Shown here piece after piece: positions 29,259-42,403 of a stretch of DNA of 64,000 nucleotides. Both the position numbers and the translations under genes were made by a program. The notes below the pieces were generated by a model, which saw only the letters and a list, made by a program, of their open reading frames with translations, was not told where the DNA came from and did no database searches. This DNA is from Mycobacterium shigaense. GTDB lineage: Bacteria > Actinomycetota > Actinomycetes > Mycobacteriales > Mycobacteriaceae. Position 1 is the stretch's first letter. Every line of letters begins with the position of its first letter. The stretch covers positions 3,534,001-3,598,000 of the forward strand of contig NZ_AP018164.1 in the NCBI RefSeq assembly GCF_002356315.1. Reading direction: 5' to 3'.

Positions 29259-29783
29259 TCAGTGCCCCGCGGCTTGGAGGAGTTCCATCGCCGACGCGCG
29301 CGACAGCATCCAGCTGCCCTGGTTGACGAAGGTGACATTTTGGGTCACCGGGCTCGGGATCTTCGGGCCCGACACCGCGACATCCGCGGTCGCCGACCCC
29401 GCGGCGCCGGGCTGGATGTTGGTGATGTTGAACGTCAGCGGCAGGTCGCCCTTCTCGGCCGCTTTCTGCAGCTTGTGATCGGCGATGTGCGCCTCGGTCC
29501 CGCCGATGCCGCCCTCGACCAGATTGCTCTTGCTGGCGAACGGAACGCTGGGGTCGGCGAGCGTGTTGAGCAGCCCGGTCAGCTGGTCCGCGGTGGGCAC
29601 GTTGGCGGCGGAAGCCGGGGCGGGCGGCGGCGGGTCCTGCGGCAGCGGCGCGCCGACCGCGGCAAGCCGGACCTGCGTCGCGCCGGCGGCCGGCAGCGAC
29701 GCAATCGAGGTCACGCCCACGGCCGCGCCGCCGATGGCACCCACGGCCGCCACGCCGGTGGCGATGGCTTTCAGAGACTTCAT
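29259..29783 (-). CDS. cfp2: CFP2, low molecular weight secreted antigen (MTB12)
   Basis: This 174-residue secreted protein has signal peptide [19 protein letters not shown] and following residues, with the mature part starting near the [13 protein letters not shown] segment. The mature domain matches M. tuberculosis MTB12 closely ([57 protein letters not shown]). The ATG at 29783 has ribosome site GAAGGGGGAACC. It is followed 41 bases later by its paralogue on the same strand. It lies downstream of mbtH, but a gap of 147 bases suggests its own promoter. Confidence 0.94.
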   Translation of the reverse strand: MKSLKAIATGVAAVGAIGGAAVGVTSIASLPAAGATQVRLAAVGAPLPQDPPPPAPASAANVPTADQLTGLLNTLADPSVPFASKSNLVEGGIGGTEAHIADHKLQKAAEKGDLPLTFNITNIQPGAAGSATADVAVSGPKIPSPVTQNVTFVNQGSWMLSRASAMELLQAAGH

Positions 29784-29930
29784 GGTTCCCCCTTCGCTGA
29801 CCATGGATGCGCCCATCGGCCATCGCATGGTGTAGATGGTGCAATTGTGCACCTTGAGACAGATGCTACGGGAGATTTGCTTGGTTGATCTGTGCGCAGG
29901 CTGTGTGGCAGCCCAGAATTTTCGGCTTCG

Positions 29931-30158
29931 CTACTGCGCCGATCGGCGGGCCTCCACCGCGTCACGCAGGCTCTTCGGGCGGATGTCGGGCCAGTTCTGT
30001 TCGATGAAATCCAGGCACTCCGCCCGCGCAGCCTCGCCGTACACCACGCGCCAGCCGTCGGGCACGTCGCTGAACGTGGGCCACAAACTGTGCTGCTCCT
30101 CGTCGTTGACCAGGACGAAGAACGTGCCGTTTTCGTCATCGAAGGGATTGACGCTCAT
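29931..30158 (-). CDS. mbtH: MbtH, NRPS adenylation-domain chaperone
   Basis: This 75-residue MbtH-like protein binds NRPS adenylation domains and promotes their folding and activity. The family signature is complete: [24 protein letters not shown], then [11 protein letters not shown] with the conserved Trp residues and [16 protein letters not shown] at 30158 has GGAG 8 bases upstream. The gene overlaps the 3' end of mbtG by 23 bases and is the last gene of the mycobactin operon. Confidence 0.97.
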   Translation of the reverse strand: MSVNPFDDENGTFFVLVNDEEQHSLWPTFSDVPDGWRVVYGEAARAECLDFIEQNWPDIRPKSLRDAVEARRSAQ

Positions 30159-31425
30159 CACATCTCCTCATCGTGGGGTGATTGCCCGGGGTGGTCGTAC
30201 TACCGAGTACCCGATCTGACAGCAGCCCGAGACAGCTTAGGTTGGGAAATCCCGGCCCCTGCGTCAGTCCGGACAGGTTCGGCAGGAACAGCTTCGGCGC
30301 GACGTCGATGACGGCCAAGTCGTAGCCTATTGCTTCGTGCAGGCGATCTGAGGTCAGGGGTCCGCCCAACCCGAGTTCGAGCAGGTCGAGCGCGTCCTGA
30401 CGGAAAAGTGAGGTAAACCACAGCGGGTCGGCACCCGAACCGTCGATGACGAGATCGAAGCCGTGCACCGTCTCCAGGTTCTCACTTCCCCGATTGGTGG
30501 ACAGCGTCAACCGGATCTGCCCGTCGCGGCCGACCGCGTGGGCCACCCGGCCGCGCAGGTGGTGGATGCGGTCGTCGGCGAGCAGCGCCTCCTGGACGTT
30601 CGCCGAGAACACCCCGCGGTCGGTGCGGGCCAGCGCGTCGCGGCGTTCTTGCAGCGTCAAGGCGGTCCAGTCGGTGGGGTCGGAGAACAGCGAATTCTCG
30701 AAGAACCCCTCGCCCCGGGTGAACAGCGTGACCTGCGGCGAAATCACGGTGATGGTCGAAACCCGGTGCCGGAACAGCTCATTGAGCATCGACGCGGCCG
30801 TCTCGCCGCCGCCGATGACCGCCACCCGCTCGGCCGTGATGCGGTCGTGCCCGGCGGCGCGATCCCAGAACTGCGCGATCGACAGCACGCGTGGATTGCC
30901 GGGCAGCAAAGACTTTTCGGCCTGGCCCGGTCCGGTGATCATCAGGGCGTCCGCGCGCACCGTGGTCTCGTGGGTGTGCAGCGCCCATTGGTCCCCGGTC
31001 ACCGACAGGCCGTCGACCTCGCCGTGCACGACCTCGAGTCCGACGTGGTCGGCCACCCAGGACAGGTACTGACTCCACCGGTGATGCGGGGGCGCCGGCC
31101 TGCCCCGGTCGACCCATTGGGCGAACAGGGAGTTCGCGATGAGATACGACTGCCAGCTGTACCGGGTCATCCGCTCATCGAGTTCGGCGTTGCGGCGCGG
31201 CACCAGCGACGAGCGGTAGGGAAACCCGACGTCCTTTTCCGGGCTGGTGCCCAGCCGGTGCGCCCCGTCGGTCCAGCCGCCGCTCGCCTGCCAGTTCGCC
31301 CCGACCCCGGTGCGTTCGACGGCGATCACCTCGGGGGCGTCGACGCCCATGTCGCGCAGCACCGACGCCTTGGCGGCCACCGCCACCGCTTTGGCGCCCG
31401 CGCCCAGGACCGCAAGTGTGCTCAT
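30136..31425 (-). CDS. mbtG: MbtG, lysine N6-hydroxylase
   Basis: This 429-residue flavin-dependent N-hydroxylating monooxygenase oxidises the epsilon-amino groups of the mycobactin lysines, which become hydroxamate iron ligands. The FAD-binding motif is at the N terminus ([20 protein letters not shown]), with the NADPH motif [14 protein letters not shown] near residue 200 and [16 protein letters not shown] after it. The start overlaps the mbtF stop (ATGA). The C terminus runs on into the mbtH ribosome site. Confidence 0.95.
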   Translation of the reverse strand: MSTLAVLGAGAKAVAVAAKASVLRDMGVDAPEVIAVERTGVGANWQASGGWTDGAHRLGTSPEKDVGFPYRSSLVPRRNAELDERMTRYSWQSYLIANSLFAQWVDRGRPAPPHHRWSQYLSWVADHVGLEVVHGEVDGLSVTGDQWALHTHETTVRADALMITGPGQAEKSLLPGNPRVLSIAQFWDRAAGHDRITAERVAVIGGGETAASMLNELFRHRVSTITVISPQVTLFTRGEGFFENSLFSDPTDWTALTLQERRDALARTDRGVFSANVQEALLADDRIHHLRGRVAHAVGRDGQIRLTLSTNRGSENLETVHGFDLVIDGSGADPLWFTSLFRQDALDLLELGLGGPLTSDRLHEAIGYDLAVIDVAPKLFLPNLSGLTQGPGFPNLSCLGLLSDRVLGSTTTPGNHPTMRRCDERQSLR

Positions 31426-34400
31426 GTCACCATCTCCTGCAGAGAATCAATCCAAAGTTGTTGCAACGCAGTGATATCCGCGTCATCAAGGATGTCGGGC
31501 AAAGCCCGCCACTGTGCCGCCAGGACGCGCTGGCCGTCGAAGGTCAGCATCGCGGCCACGATGGTCAGCTCGTGGCGCACCGCGGCCCCCGGTTCCGGCT
31601 GCGGCGACACCCCGGCCAGCAGTTCGCGTTCCGGCGTCAGCACGGTCCCGCCCCCGGTGTGAGCCGCGCCCAGATAGTTCAGCAGCAGCTGCGGGCCGGG
31701 CAGCGCGGCAAGGCGCTCGGCGGTGTCGGCCCGCAGATAGCGCAGCAAGCCGTAGTCGAGTCCATCGCCCGGGATCACCGCGAGCCGCTCGGCGACGCGA
31801 CGCGGATCGGCGGAGTCCACGCGGACCGGATAGATGGAGCTGAGCAGCCCGACCGTGTCGTCGGTGTCGACGGTGTGGGCGTCCGGAGAGTCCACCAAAT
31901 TGTCCGCGCGGCCGTGGGTTTCGAGCGCCAGCAGCGGCGGCGGGGTGGGCTGGTTGCGGGCCTGCCGCCACCGCGTCACCATCGCCGCGGTGGCCGTGAC
32001 CAACAGGACGGGCAGCGCCACGCCGGACTCCTGCAGCCGGCGGGTGGTGTCCGCGTCGGCGGCGACCATGCGCACGCTCAGGTCGCCGGCCCGGTCGCGG
32101 CCCGGATCGACCCGCCGGGTGCCGAGGGTGGGATCGTCGCCCGCGAGCTGCGCGGCCCAGAACGGCGCGGTGTCCAGCCGGTGGGCGCGTTCGGTCAGGG
32201 CGGCGGCCCAGCGGCGGTAGCTGGTGTGCTCCCGGATCGGCGCGGGCGCGCGGCCGGCGGCGAGTGCCTGCAGCGCGGCGTCCAATTCGCCGATCACCAC
32301 TCGCCACGACGCCGGATCCATCGCCAGCACGTGCGCGGCCAACAGCAGGACGCTGCGCCCGGCCGGCGGACGAAGCCACACCGCGGCCAGCAACGCTCCC
32401 CGCTCGGGGTCGAGGCGGTCGACCGCCCGGGCGACCTGGGCGGGAACCTCCGCCTGCAGGTCGCCGGTCGCCTGCGCCTCGGTGAGCAGGTCGGCGCTTT
32501 CCGAGGGCGATGCCGGGACCAGGGTCTTCGTGGTGCGGTCCAGGCGGGTGCGCAGCACCTGATGCCCGGCGACGACGCTTGCCAGCGCGGCGTCCAGCTG
32601 CTCGCGAGTGACGTCCTCGGGCAATCGGATCGCCTCGGTCTGCGCCAGCCGGCGCGGCTCGCCGTATTCGTAGAGCCAGCGGCCGTTGGGCAGCAACGGC
32701 ATCGGCTCGGTGCTTTCCTCGTCCACGCGGGCGGCGGCTCGGGCCTCAGCGGCCTCGGCGGCCTCGGAATCGATGGCCTCGGCCAGCTCGCGGACGTTGG
32801 CGCAGTCGAGAACGAGCCGGGCGCGCAGCGCGATACCCCGGGCCCGCGCCGCCTGCACCACCGACAGCGCTGTGATGCTGTCCACGCCCAGCTGCAGGAA
32901 GTCGGCGGCGACGTCGACGCTGGGCTGTTGCAGCAGTTCCGAAAGCAGTTGGGCCAGAGCGGTTTCCGTGGCGGTCTCGGGTTCGGTCCCGACGCCGGCC
33001 GCGGCGACGTCCAACGCGCTCAGCGCGGCCTCGTCCAGCTTGCCGTTGGCGGTCAGCGGGATTTCGTCGACCGTAACGATGCGATGCGGAATCATGTAGC
33101 GCGGCAGCCGGGCGCTCAGCGCGGCCCGCAGTTGCGCGGCCGACGGGGTGTGCATCGCCGCGTCGGCCACCACGTACGCGGTCAGGCGGGCGCCGCCCTG
33201 CCGCTGCCGCACCAGCACGCCCGCGTGCCGGACCGTGGGGTGGGATTCGAGCGCGGCGACGATCTCGCCGGGCTCCACGCGGTAGCCGCGGATCTTGACC
33301 TGCGCGTCGGCGCGGCCCACGTACTGCAGCGCGCCGTCGGCCGCTCGGCGCACCAAATCGCCGGTGCGGTACATGCGTTCGCCCGTCGTAAACGGGTCGG
33401 CGACAAAACGCCGACCGGTCTCAGCCGCACGCCCGAGGTATCCGCGGGCCAGCTGCGCGCCGGCCAGATACAGCTCGCCGGTCGCGCCGCACGGCACCGG
33501 CCGCAGCGCGGAATCCAGCACGTACCCCCGAGTGTGTCGCGTCGGGCACCCGATCGACGGCACCTGGTAATCCGCGATGGCTCCCACGACCGCCTCCACA
33601 GTGGTCTCGGTGGGGCCGTAGCAGTTGTGCGCCGTCATGCCCGTGCGCGCGCACTCGGACCGGATCAGCTCCCACGCCGACCTGCCGACCGCCTCGCCGC
33701 CCAGTGCCAGCACCGCCAGCGGGACGGTGGTCAGCAGACCGCACGCGCTGAGTTGGGCGAACATCGACGGCGTCGTATCGATCATGTCGACCCCGTGCTC
33801 GGCGATCGCCTTGACCAATGCCTCCGCGTCGGTCTGCGTGGCCTCGTCGACGACGTGCACGCCGTGCCCGTCGAGCAGCCCGACCAGCGGCTGCCAGGCC
33901 GCGTCGAACGCGAACGACCAACCGTGCGCGATACGCAGCGGCCGGCCCAACCGGGCCGCCGCGGGCCGCAGCACCGCGTCCAGATGATCGTCGGCGTAGG
34001 CGCCCAGGGCCGCGTGAGTTCCGATGACGCCCTTGGGTTCTCCCGTCGTTCCCGAGGTGAACACGACATAGGCGGCCTGCCCGGGTGACACGTCGACCGG
34101 GCGGAATTCGTCGTGCCCGCCGGCGCTGACCAACTCCTCGTCCACCATGATCGACGCGCCGGTCTGCCGCAAAATCGAGTCCACCCGTTCGGGGGGCATG
34201 CCCGGTTCCATCGGCACACACATGCCACCGGCCTTGAGTACGGCCAGCATCGCGACGACGTAGTGCGGTCCTCGCGAAAGCCGAATGGCCACCGGCGTTT
34301 CGGCGGCCACCCCGCGGGCGGCAAGCCGGGCGGCCAGCGCGTTGGCGGCGGAGTCCAGCTCGCGATAGCTCAGGGTGCCGCCCACCCAGCTGATCGCAGT

Positions 34401-35858
34401 GTGGTCCGGTGTCGCCGCCGCGACATCGGCGAACCGCGCGTGGATGCCGCGCGTCCCCGTCGGGGTCAACGCGCTCGCGCCGCGCGGCGGAATCGTCTCG
34501 TCCTCGAACAGGACGCTGACCTCGCGCAGCGGTCGTTCCCAGTCCTGCAACAGTCGCTCGGCGGTGGCCAACACCCGTCGACCGAGGGCGACGGCGGGTG
34601 TGGCGCCCAGCGCCCCGTCGATCACTTCGATCAACACCACCAGCTCGCCGTCGGCGAGGTGCGCGGCGATCGCGACCGGAAAGTGTGACAGGCTCTGCAG
34701 CGCGTGCGGACGGAATGTCGCACCGCCGGCGCGCAATTCACCGCCGGCGGCCAACCCATCCAGTGGAAAGTTCTCGTAGACCAGCAGGGTGTCGAACATC
34801 TCCCCGACCCCGCCGAGGGCCCGCAACTGGGCGTGCCCGAGGTAGCTGTGCTCCCGCAGCAGTGCGGCGTCGCGCTGCACCGCGCGGCACTGCTCGCCGA
34901 CAGCGGCGGCCGGGTTGAGCCGCACCCGCAGCGGCACCGTGTTGATGAACAGGCCGATCATGGTTTCTACGCCGGCCAGCTCGGCCGGCCGCCCCGACAC
35001 GGTCACGCCGAATACCACGTCAAGGGTGTCGGTCAGCCGGGACAACACCAGGGCCCAGGCCATTTGCAGCAGCGTGCTGACGGTGACACCGCGCGACCGG
35101 GCACCGTCGATCAACGCCCCGGTCGCCTCGGCGGTCAGCCGTAGTTCGGTCGTGCGCGGCAACGCCGCCTGCTGTCCGCCGGCCGCCTCGACCGAGCCCA
35201 GCGCAGCCGCGAGCAGGGTGGGGCCGGCCAACCCGGCGAGGTGCCGACGCCAAACCTGTTCGCTGGCAGCCTGATCCCGGCCGGCCAGCCAGCCGATGTA
35301 ATCGCGGTACGGCCGCGGAGCCACGGGCAGCGCCGACAGGTCGCCCCCGGCCTGGTAGAGGATCATCATCTCGTTGACGAACACCGGCAACGACCAACCG
35401 TCGATCACGATGTGGTGCGCGGTGAGCACTAACCGCCAACGGGTGCCGGGCAATTCAATGAGCAGAAACCGGATCGCGGGGCCGCGTTCCAGGTCGAACG
35501 GCCGCCGGCGCTCGCCGGTCTGCAGCGCGGGCACCTCCTCGGGCGCGGCGGCGACGGTCCGCCAGGGCAGCTCGAACCGGGACGGGACGATCTGGACCGG
35601 ACGTGCGATCCCGCGGCTGAAGAAGCTGGCTCGCAGGTTGGGGTGCCGGGTCAACATCTTCCTCGCGCACTCGCGCAGCAGGTCGACGTCGAGCACGCCG
35701 GAGATGTCCGCGGCGATCCCGATCAGGTACGGGTCGTCGGCAGGCTGGCCCTCGGCGAATTCGGCCAGCGTGGTCAGCGAGTACAGGCCCTCCTGCAGGG
35801 GGCTCAGCGCCATCACGTCCTCGATGCCGGACGCCGTGTCGGTGCGGGCGGCGGTCAT
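31422..35858 (-). CDS. mbtF: MbtF, mycobactin NRPS (C-A-T-C/E)
   Basis: This 1478-residue NRPS adds and cyclises the terminal hydroxylysine. Domains: condensation at about 1-430 (HHIVIDGWS near 150), adenylation at about 460-960 ([11 protein letters not shown] near 603; substrate-pocket Asp in [21 protein letters not shown]), and carrier with the Ser in [11 protein letters not shown] near 990. A C-terminal condensation/epimerisation-like domain follows ([11 protein letters not shown] near 1176). The last motif keeps the second His and the Asp but has Ala for the first His, so it may be a terminal cyclising or non-epimerising domain. ATG at 35858 overlaps the mbtE stop (ATGA); nine upstream codons are ignored. 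Confidence 0.95.
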   Translation of the reverse strand: MTAARTDTASGIEDVMALSPLQEGLYSLTTLAEFAEGQPADDPYLIGIAADISGVLDVDLLRECARKMLTRHPNLRASFFSRGIARPVQIVPSRFELPWRTVAAAPEEVPALQTGERRRPFDLERGPAIRFLLIELPGTRWRLVLTAHHIVIDGWSLPVFVNEMMILYQAGGDLSALPVAPRPYRDYIGWLAGRDQAASEQVWRRHLAGLAGPTLLAAALGSVEAAGGQQAALPRTTELRLTAEATGALIDGARSRGVTVSTLLQMAWALVLSRLTDTLDVVFGVTVSGRPAELAGVETMIGLFINTVPLRVRLNPAAAVGEQCRAVQRDAALLREHSYLGHAQLRALGGVGEMFDTLLVYENFPLDGLAAGGELRAGGATFRPHALQSLSHFPVAIAAHLADGELVVLIEVIDGALGATPAVALGRRVLATAERLLQDWERPLREVSVLFEDETIPPRGASALTPTGTRGIHARFADVAAATPDHTAISWVGGTLSYRELDSAANALAARLAARGVAAETPVAIRLSRGPHYVVAMLAVLKAGGMCVPMEPGMPPERVDSILRQTGASIMVDEELVSAGGHDEFRPVDVSPGQAAYVVFTSGTTGEPKGVIGTHAALGAYADDHLDAVLRPAAARLGRPLRIAHGWSFAFDAAWQPLVGLLDGHGVHVVDEATQTDAEALVKAIAEHGVDMIDTTPSMFAQLSACGLLTTVPLAVLALGGEAVGRSAWELIRSECARTGMTAHNCYGPTETTVEAVVGAIADYQVPSIGCPTRHTRGYVLDSALRPVPCGATGELYLAGAQLARGYLGRAAETGRRFVADPFTTGERMYRTGDLVRRAADGALQYVGRADAQVKIRGYRVEPGEIVAALESHPTVRHAGVLVRQRQGGARLTAYVVADAAMHTPSAAQLRAALSARLPRYMIPHRIVTVDEIPLTANGKLDEAALSALDVAAAGVGTEPETATETALAQLLSELLQQPSVDVAADFLQLGVDSITALSVVQAARARGIALRARLVLDCANVRELAEAIDSEAAEAAEARAAARVDEESTEPMPLLPNGRWLYEYGEPRRLAQTEAIRLPEDVTREQLDAALASVVAGHQVLRTRLDRTTKTLVPASPSESADLLTEAQATGDLQAEVPAQVARAVDRLDPERGALLAAVWLRPPAGRSVLLLAAHVLAMDPASWRVVIGELDAALQALAAGRAPAPIREHTSYRRWAAALTERAHRLDTAPFWAAQLAGDDPTLGTRRVDPGRDRAGDLSVRMVAADADTTRRLQESGVALPVLLVTATAAMVTRWRQARNQPTPPPLLALETHGRADNLVDSPDAHTVDTDDTVGLLSSIYPVRVDSADPRRVAERLAVIPGDGLDYGLLRYLRADTAERLAALPGPQLLLNYLGAAHTGGGTVLTPERELLAGVSPQPEPGAAVRHELTIVAAMLTFDGQRVLAAQWRALPDILDDADITALQQLWIDSLQEMVT

Positions 35859-38800
35859 GACGTGCCGTCGCGCGACGAGGACCAAAGTTCGGTCACCGCA
35901 GCCAGATCCGAGGGTGACAGGCCCGAGGTGCTCATCGGCTCGAATCGCGTGTCGGCGTGCCCGTTGGTGTGTTCGAGTTCGGCGTGCGTGCCGTCCGACG
36001 CATCCAGCGCGGCGGCCAGCTCCGCCACGGTCGGGTTCTCGAATACCATTCGCGGGCTAACCGCCAGGCCGGCGGCGCGGGCCCGCGCCGCCAACTGGAC
36101 CGACAAGATGCTGTCCCCGCCGAGCGCGAAGAAGTCGTCGGAGCGCCCGACTTCGGCGGTGGACAGCAGTTCGGCGAACACCGTGGCCAGGGCGCGCTCG
36201 GTGGCGGTCCGGGTCGGCTCGATCCGGCCGCTGGTGACGACCGCCGGCCGCGGCAGGCCCGGCCGGTTCAGCTTGCCCGACTCGGTCTTCGGCAGCGCGT
36301 CGAGCACCGTCAGCGACGAGGGCAGCATGTACCCGGGCAGCGTCCGGGCGATAGCGCTGCGCACCGAGCCGGCGAACGCCGCTCGCTCGGCGTCGTCGGT
36401 GATCGGCCGTTGTGGCACAACGTATCCGGCCAGCGAGGCGGCCCCGTGCAGGTCCCAGGTGCGGGCGGCGGCCGCGGCAACGCCGTCGACCGCGGCCAGT
36501 GCGGCCTCGACCTCGGCGAGCTCGACGCGGAAACCGCGCACCTGCACCTGGTGGTCGGCGCGCCCGACGAATTCCAGCTGACCGTCCTCGGTCCACCGGG
36601 CCAGGTCGCCGCTACGATACAGCCGCGAACCGGGCTGGGCGCCATAGGGATTGGCAACGAAACGGGTCGCGGTGAGCCCGGATCGCTTCCAGTAGCCCCG
36701 GGCCAGCTGGTCGCCGGCGTAGTACAGCTCGCCCACCACGCCGACGGGCACCGGGCGCAGCCCGTCGTCGAGCAGATAGGCGTCGCAACCCGGAAGCGGT
36801 TTGCCGACAAGCGGATTTGGCGGGTACAACGGGCCGCGGCTCACCGCGCCGGAGGTTTCGGTGGAGCCGATGTTGTTCAGCAGTTCGGTCCCGCCGTCGG
36901 CACACACCGCGACCAGCCGCGCCAGCAGCGATATGCTCACCGGCTCGCCGCCGCACACCAGCCGCGCCAGGGAGCGCACCGCGTCGGGCTGGGCGTCGAT
37001 CAGGGCCGAGACCAGGCTGGGCACCGCGGTGACCTGGGCGACCGAATGCCGGTTCATCAGCGCACCAAGGGCTTCGGCATCGCGCAGCTCGGTGTCGTCG
37101 GCGAGGATCATGGTGGCGCCCGCGGCCAGGCCGGCCAGCATTTCCATGCCGCCCTCGAGGAACGTGATCGAAGCCTGGGCCAATCGGACGTCGCGGGTGC
37201 GCGGCGGGTAGTGACGCAGCTGCCAGTCCAGCCGGGCCGACATGGACCGGTGGGTGCCGACCGCGCCCTTGGGCTTTCCGGTGGACCCGGACGTGAACAC
37301 CAGGTACATCGGGTCGTCGGGGTGCGGCGCCGGGAAGCCGTCCACCGGCGCGGCGTCGTTGTCGACCGCCGCGCGCACCCACGGGTCGTCCAGCAAGAGC
37401 AATGTGACGCCGGTGATATCGGGCATGGTGTCCAGCGCCTCGACCGTCGCCAGCACGACCGGCGGCCTGACGTCGTCGAGCATGAGTTCCTTGCGTGCCG
37501 GCGGATAGGCCGGGTCGATCGGGAAGTAACCGGCGCCGGCCTTCATGATGGCCACCAGCGCCACCACCAGTTCGATGCTGCGCCGCATGGACAACCCGAC
37601 CAGCGACCCGGGCCCAACACCGTGCTCGACGAGCAGCGCCGCCAGGTTATCCGAACGACGATGCAGCGCAGGATAATCGATTTCCTGGTCGGCACAGCGC
37701 ACCGCGATCCGGTCGGTCCCCAAGTTCCGGCTGGGCCGCAACAGGTCACCGATGGTGCGCGGCCGGTCCTGCGGCGCCGGCTCACCGCGGCTCCAGTCCG
37801 CCACGACGCGGTGTTGCTCGTCGTCGTCGACCAACCGGACGTCGCGCAGCGTCTGGTCGACGTCGTCGGCGAACTCGGTGACGACGCGGGCCAGCCAACC
37901 GGCCAGCCGCTCGATGGTGGCCCGGCGGTACAGCTCGGTGCGGAAGATGACCGCGCAGTTGTAGCCGATGTCCCCCGCGCCGTCGGTGCCGAAGAAGTTG
38001 ACGGACAGGTCAGCGTGCGCCATGTCGAAGGTCGGGTCCAGCGAGGTGCACACCGTGTCCTCGCCGCCGGCCTCCAGTGCCGCCTCGATCACCCGGGTGG
38101 CGGCCAGGTGATCGCGCACGTGCACCACCACCTGGAACAGCGGATTGCGCGACAGCGAGCGAACCGGGCTGACGCTGTCGACCACGCGGTCGAAGGGCAG
38201 GTCCTGGTGGGCGTAGGCGGCCAGCGCCGTCTCCCTGGCCCGGGTCAGCGCCTCGCGCAGCGTCGGGTTGCCCGTTAAGTCGTTGCGCAGCACCAGGATA
38301 TTGACGAAAAAGCCAATCAACTGCTCCAGCTCGGTCTCGGTGCGGCCGGCCACGGGGGTGCCGAGGGGAATGTCCACTCCCCCGCCCGCCTTGTGCAGCA
38401 CTACCGCGACCGCCGTCTGCAGCAGCATGAATTCGGTGATGCCCAGCTCGCGGCAGAGTTCGGACAGCTTGGTGCGGGTGGCCGTGTCGATGCTGAACTC
38501 GACGGATTCGCCCGCCCCGCTGGGCACGGGCTGCCGCGGAAAGTCCGGCCGCAGCCCGGCATCCTCGGCGAGCCCGACGAGCTGCGATGTCCAGTACTCG
38601 CGCTGCTCGGCGGCGACGGCGGACTCCTGACCGCTGGAGTCGCCCAAAAACGCGCCCTGCCAAGCCGCGTAGTCGGCATACTGCACCCGCAGCGGCGCCC
38701 AGGCCGGGGCTTCCCCGCCGCGCCGGGCCCGATAGGCGGCGATGAGATCGGCGAACAGCACGCCCGCCGACCAGTGGTCGGAGGCGATGTGGTGGACCAC

Positions 38801-41800
38801 GAGCGACAAGACGTGCTCGCCCGCGCCGGTGTCGAACACCGCCACCCGGATCGGCCATTCGGCGTCCAGCTCGAAGCAATACCGGCGCTCGGTGTCCAGC
38901 CGCTCCGTGAGCCACGATTCGCTGTCGCCTTGGGCGCTCCAGGCCTCGCGGTGGACCGTCAAGCCACTGGCCGGATTGACGACTTGGTATGGCACGCCAT
39001 CTATTTCGACGTAGCTGGTGCGCAGGATCTCGTGCCGGGCGACGACGTCGCCGGTGGCGGCGATCAACGCGTCGATGTCCCACGGGCCGCTCAGCTTCGC
39101 GGCGAACGGGATGTTGTTGACCCAACTGGGCCCGTCGACGCGGTAGGCGAACCAGCTGCGCAGCTGCGAAGAGGACAACGGCTGCGGCTCGTCGTGGGCC
39201 GTGGCAACCAGTCTGGGCCGCGACTGCCCGGGTTCCCCGGAACCGAGCCGGTCGATCCGTTCGGCCAGCAACGCCACCGTGCCCAGCTCGAAGACGTCGC
39301 GGATGCCGATCTCGACGCCGCAGTCCGAGCGGATCGCGGTGACCAGCTTGGTGGCCACCAGCGAGTGCCCGCCCAGGTCGAAGAACGAGTCGTCGACCCC
39401 GACCCGGCCGTGGCCGAGCAGCCCGGAAAACAGTGCGGCGACGCGGCGTTCGGTCGGCGTGGTCGGCTCGCGGTATTCGGCCCCGGGTGCGATCTGCGGC
39501 TCGGGTAGCGCGGCGCGGTCGATCTTGCCGTGCGCGGTGATCGGGATCTCGTCGAGCACGACGTAGCCGGCCGGGGTCATGTAGTCGGGCAGCGCCGCGG
39601 CCACGCGGGCCCGGATGCGTTCGACCTCAACGGTTTCCGTGCCCGCGCCTGCGGCCGGGGTCAGGTAGCCGACCAGGCTCTTGCCCAGGCCGGGCAGGTC
39701 GGCGACGACCACGACGGCCTGGCCGACGCTGGGGTCGACCGAGATGGCCGCGGCAATCTCGCCGAGCTCGATGCGGAAGCCGCGGATCTTCACCTGCTCG
39801 TCGGCTCTGCCGACGAACTCGATGTCGCCGTCGGCGTTGCGGCGGGCCAAGTCTCCCGACCGGTACAGCCGCGCGCCAGGGGCGAACGGGTCGGCGACGA
39901 ATCGCTCGGCCGTCAATCCGGGCCGGCGGTGATATCCGTGCGCGACATGTGTTCCACCGATGTAGATCTCGCCGATCACACCCACGGGTACCGGCTGCAG
40001 CGCGTCGTCGAGCAGATAGACCTGCGTGTTGATCTTGGGCCGGCCGATAGGCACCACCCGGGCTCCCTGGGCGCCCTGCACCGGGTAGCTGGTGCAGTTG
40101 ACCACGGTCTCGGTCGGTCCGTAGAAGTTGTACAGCAGCGCGTCGAAGGTGGCGTGGAACTTGTCGGCGATCTCGCCGGGCAGCGCCTCGCCGCCGATGG
40201 GCACGCGGCGCAGGGTGCGCCATTGCTTGACGCCCGGCAACGACAGGAACAGCCCCAGCAGCGACGGTACGAAATGCATCGAGGTGATGCCCTCGCGGCG
40301 CAGCAGTTCGGTCAGGTAGCCGATGTCTCGCAACCCGTCGGGCCGGGGAATCACCAGCCCGGCGCCCATGATCAGCGTGCCGAAGATCTCGCCCATGGAC
40401 ACGTCGAAGCTGGGCGACGCGACCTGCAGCAGCCGTTCGGTCTCGTCGACGCGGTACTCGTCGCCGAACCAGACGAAGTACTCGGCGATCGGCGCGTGCG
40501 GAACGGGCACGCCCTTGGGCAGCCCCGTCGATCCCGAGGTGTAGATCAGGTATGCGGTGTTCCGCGGGTCCAGCGGACGAAGCAGCTCGGGTTCGGTGAC
40601 CGGGTAGCTCTCCAGGCCGGTGATCGGTTCGCGCAGAATCAGTTTGGCGTCGGCATCGCCGAGGATGAAGGCCAGCCGATCCCGCGGGTAGGTGGGGTCC
40701 ACCGGCAGGTAGACCGCGCCCGATTTCAGGATGCCCAGCGCGGTGATGACCAGCTCGGGCGACTTGTCCAGCAGCACCGCGACCCGGTCCTCGGTCCCGA
40801 TGCCCTGCTCGATGAGCCAGTGCGCCACCCGGTTCGACTCGTCGTCGATCTCGCGGTAGCTGTACTGGCGGCCCTCGTAAACCACGGCGACGGCATCGGG
40901 CGACCGGGCCGCGCGCCGGGTCACCAACGCGGGCAGGGTGGCGGCCGGGGTGCGGAACTGCGCACCGGTCGACACTTGGCGCAGCCAGTGCGCGTCGTCG
41001 TCGCTCATCAGCCGGCACGCCGACAGCCGGGCGTCGGGGTCGGTCAGCGCGCTGTCCAGCAGCACCACGTAGTGCCGCAGGAGTTGCTCGACGAGTTCGC
41101 GGTCGAGCACCTCGACCAGGTATTCGGCCTCGACCAGTCCGGCGCCGTCTTGCGCCAGTTCGACCATGAAACTGAGTGGCAGCTGGTTGAAGTGGCCGCG
41201 CAGCTCGGCGCGCTCGCAGCGCACCCCGGCCGGCGCGAAGCCCGGCCCGTCCGCGTCGCGCTGCCCGAAGCTCACCCGGGTCATCCGGTCCGCACCGTGC
41301 CGGCGGTCCGGATTGGATTCGCGCACCAGCCAATCCAGATCGGCTCGCGAATGCGCGAACGCGCCCACCGCGTTGTCCCGCGTTTCAGCCAGCAGGTCGC
41401 GGAAGGTCTGGCGCGACTGCGGCCGCAACCGGATCACCACGGTGTTGCCGTAATAGCCGATCGCGTCGTCGGTTGCGACCCCGCGGTTCAGCACCGGGGC
41501 CGCGATCAGAAAGTCGGTCGATCCGGTGTAACGGTGCACCAATGCGGCGAAGGCCGCCATCAAGACCATGTACGGGGTGGCGCCGGTTTCGCGCGCCAGC
41601 GCCGCCGCCCGCTCGATGGTGGCCGCCGACAGCTGCGCGGTCGCGCGCTGCGCGCGCAGCGTGCTGGGCACCACCGAGCCGTTGGGACCCGGAAGCTCGA
41701 GCGGCTCAGGAAGATCCGTGATCAACGGCCGCCAGTAGGCCAGGTCCGCTTCGCGACACGCGTCCCCGTCAGAAGCCGCGACCGGCGCGGGAACCACGGG

Positions 41801-42403
41801 TTCGGCGGCATACCCGTCCGGGTTGGCATAGGCACGGGTCAGGTCGGCGAAAAACGGCGCCCAGGAGCCGTCGTCCCAGGCGATGTGGTGGACGGTGATC
41901 AGCATCATCAACTCGTCGGCGGACAACCGCGCGACGGTGACCCGCAGCGGCGAATCCTTGCTCAGGTCGAACGCCCGGCCGAAGTCCCGCTGCGCCAGCA
42001 CATCCAGCCGCAACCGCCGCGCCTGATCGGTCAAGCCGGACACGTCGTGGTCGGCCCACTGCGGCCGCAGGTCGTCACGGACCACCGGGCGGGGATCGCC
42101 CTCGGGCGTCGTCTCGAACGTCGTGTGCAGGACGGCGTGGCGGGCCGCGACGGCGTCGACCGCGTCGTGCAACCGCGCGACATCGACGGCGCCGCTGAGG
42201 CGATAGGACACGCAGATGTTGAGCAGCGCGCTGTCGGGGTCGACCGACTGCACGAACCACATCCGGTGCTGGCCCGCCGAGACGGCCGGCTCGTCGTCGG
42301 TCGCCACGGCCGCGCCGCCCTCGGGCCTGGCCAGCCCGCGTTCAGCGATCTTGCGACGCAACAGTTCCAGGCGCTGTTCGTCGAGCCGGGTGGTTTCAGT
42401 CAC
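35855..42403 (-). CDS. mbtE: MbtE, mycobactin NRPS with two modules (C-A-T-C-A-T)
   Basis: This 2182-residue NRPS has C1 about 35-470 (HHIAWDDGS near 171), A1 about 490-990 ([11 protein letters not shown] near 624; [10 protein letters not shown] with pocket Asp; FYGPTETV), T1 with [11 protein letters not shown] near 1010, and C2 about 1060-1490 (HHIASDHWS near 1204). A2 follows at about 1520-2020 ([11 protein letters not shown] near 1704; [18 protein letters not shown]) and T2 with [11 protein letters not shown] near 2096. M. tuberculosis MbtE is about 1680 residues as I recall, roughly one adenylation domain shorter. At A2 the pocket motif reads [10 protein letters not shown], with Leu where the alpha-amino-binding Asp normally sits. 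A1 probably activates the first lysine; the A2 substrate is unknown. GTG at 42403 overlaps the mbtD stop. Confidence 0.93.
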   Translation of the reverse strand: MTETTRLDEQRLELLRRKIAERGLARPEGGAAVATDDEPAVSAGQHRMWFVQSVDPDSALLNICVSYRLSGAVDVARLHDAVDAVAARHAVLHTTFETTPEGDPRPVVRDDLRPQWADHDVSGLTDQARRLRLDVLAQRDFGRAFDLSKDSPLRVTVARLSADELMMLITVHHIAWDDGSWAPFFADLTRAYANPDGYAAEPVVPAPVAASDGDACREADLAYWRPLITDLPEPLELPGPNGSVVPSTLRAQRATAQLSAATIERAAALARETGATPYMVLMAAFAALVHRYTGSTDFLIAAPVLNRGVATDDAIGYYGNTVVIRLRPQSRQTFRDLLAETRDNAVGAFAHSRADLDWLVRESNPDRRHGADRMTRVSFGQRDADGPGFAPAGVRCERAELRGHFNQLPLSFMVELAQDGAGLVEAEYLVEVLDRELVEQLLRHYVVLLDSALTDPDARLSACRLMSDDDAHWLRQVSTGAQFRTPAATLPALVTRRAARSPDAVAVVYEGRQYSYREIDDESNRVAHWLIEQGIGTEDRVAVLLDKSPELVITALGILKSGAVYLPVDPTYPRDRLAFILGDADAKLILREPITGLESYPVTEPELLRPLDPRNTAYLIYTSGSTGLPKGVPVPHAPIAEYFVWFGDEYRVDETERLLQVASPSFDVSMGEIFGTLIMGAGLVIPRPDGLRDIGYLTELLRREGITSMHFVPSLLGLFLSLPGVKQWRTLRRVPIGGEALPGEIADKFHATFDALLYNFYGPTETVVNCTSYPVQGAQGARVVPIGRPKINTQVYLLDDALQPVPVGVIGEIYIGGTHVAHGYHRRPGLTAERFVADPFAPGARLYRSGDLARRNADGDIEFVGRADEQVKIRGFRIELGEIAAAISVDPSVGQAVVVVADLPGLGKSLVGYLTPAAGAGTETVEVERIRARVAAALPDYMTPAGYVVLDEIPITAHGKIDRAALPEPQIAPGAEYREPTTPTERRVAALFSGLLGHGRVGVDDSFFDLGGHSLVATKLVTAIRSDCGVEIGIRDVFELGTVALLAERIDRLGSGEPGQSRPRLVATAHDEPQPLSSSQLRSWFAYRVDGPSWVNNIPFAAKLSGPWDIDALIAATGDVVARHEILRTSYVEIDGVPYQVVNPASGLTVHREAWSAQGDSESWLTERLDTERRYCFELDAEWPIRVAVFDTGAGEHVLSLVVHHIASDHWSAGVLFADLIAAYRARRGGEAPAWAPLRVQYADYAAWQGAFLGDSSGQESAVAAEQREYWTSQLVGLAEDAGLRPDFPRQPVPSGAGESVEFSIDTATRTKLSELCRELGITEFMLLQTAVAVVLHKAGGGVDIPLGTPVAGRTETELEQLIGFFVNILVLRNDLTGNPTLREALTRARETALAAYAHQDLPFDRVVDSVSPVRSLSRNPLFQVVVHVRDHLAATRVIEAALEAGGEDTVCTSLDPTFDMAHADLSVNFFGTDGAGDIGYNCAVIFRTELYRRATIERLAGWLARVVTEFADDVDQTLRDVRLVDDDEQHRVVADWSRGEPAPQDRPRTIGDLLRPSRNLGTDRIAVRCADQEIDYPALHRRSDNLAALLVEHGVGPGSLVGLSMRRSIELVVALVAIMKAGAGYFPIDPAYPPARKELMLDDVRPPVVLATVEALDTMPDITGVTLLLLDDPWVRAAVDNDAAPVDGFPAPHPDDPMYLVFTSGSTGKPKGAVGTHRSMSARLDWQLRHYPPRTRDVRLAQASITFLEGGMEMLAGLAAGATMILADDTELRDAEALGALMNRHSVAQVTAVPSLVSALIDAQPDAVRSLARLVCGGEPVSISLLARLVAVCADGGTELLNNIGSTETSGAVSRGPLYPPNPLVGKPLPGCDAYLLDDGLRPVPVGVVGELYYAGDQLARGYWKRSGLTATRFVANPYGAQPGSRLYRSGDLARWTEDGQLEFVGRADHQVQVRGFRVELAEVEAALAAVDGVAAAAARTWDLHGAASLAGYVVPQRPITDDAERAAFAGSVRSAIARTLPGYMLPSSLTVLDALPKTESGKLNRPGLPRPAVVTSGRIEPTRTATERALATVFAELLSTAEVGRSDDFFALGGDSILSVQLAARARAAGLAVSPRMVFENPTVAELAAALDASDGTHAELEHTNGHADTRFEPMSTSGLSPSDLAAVTELWSSSRDGTS

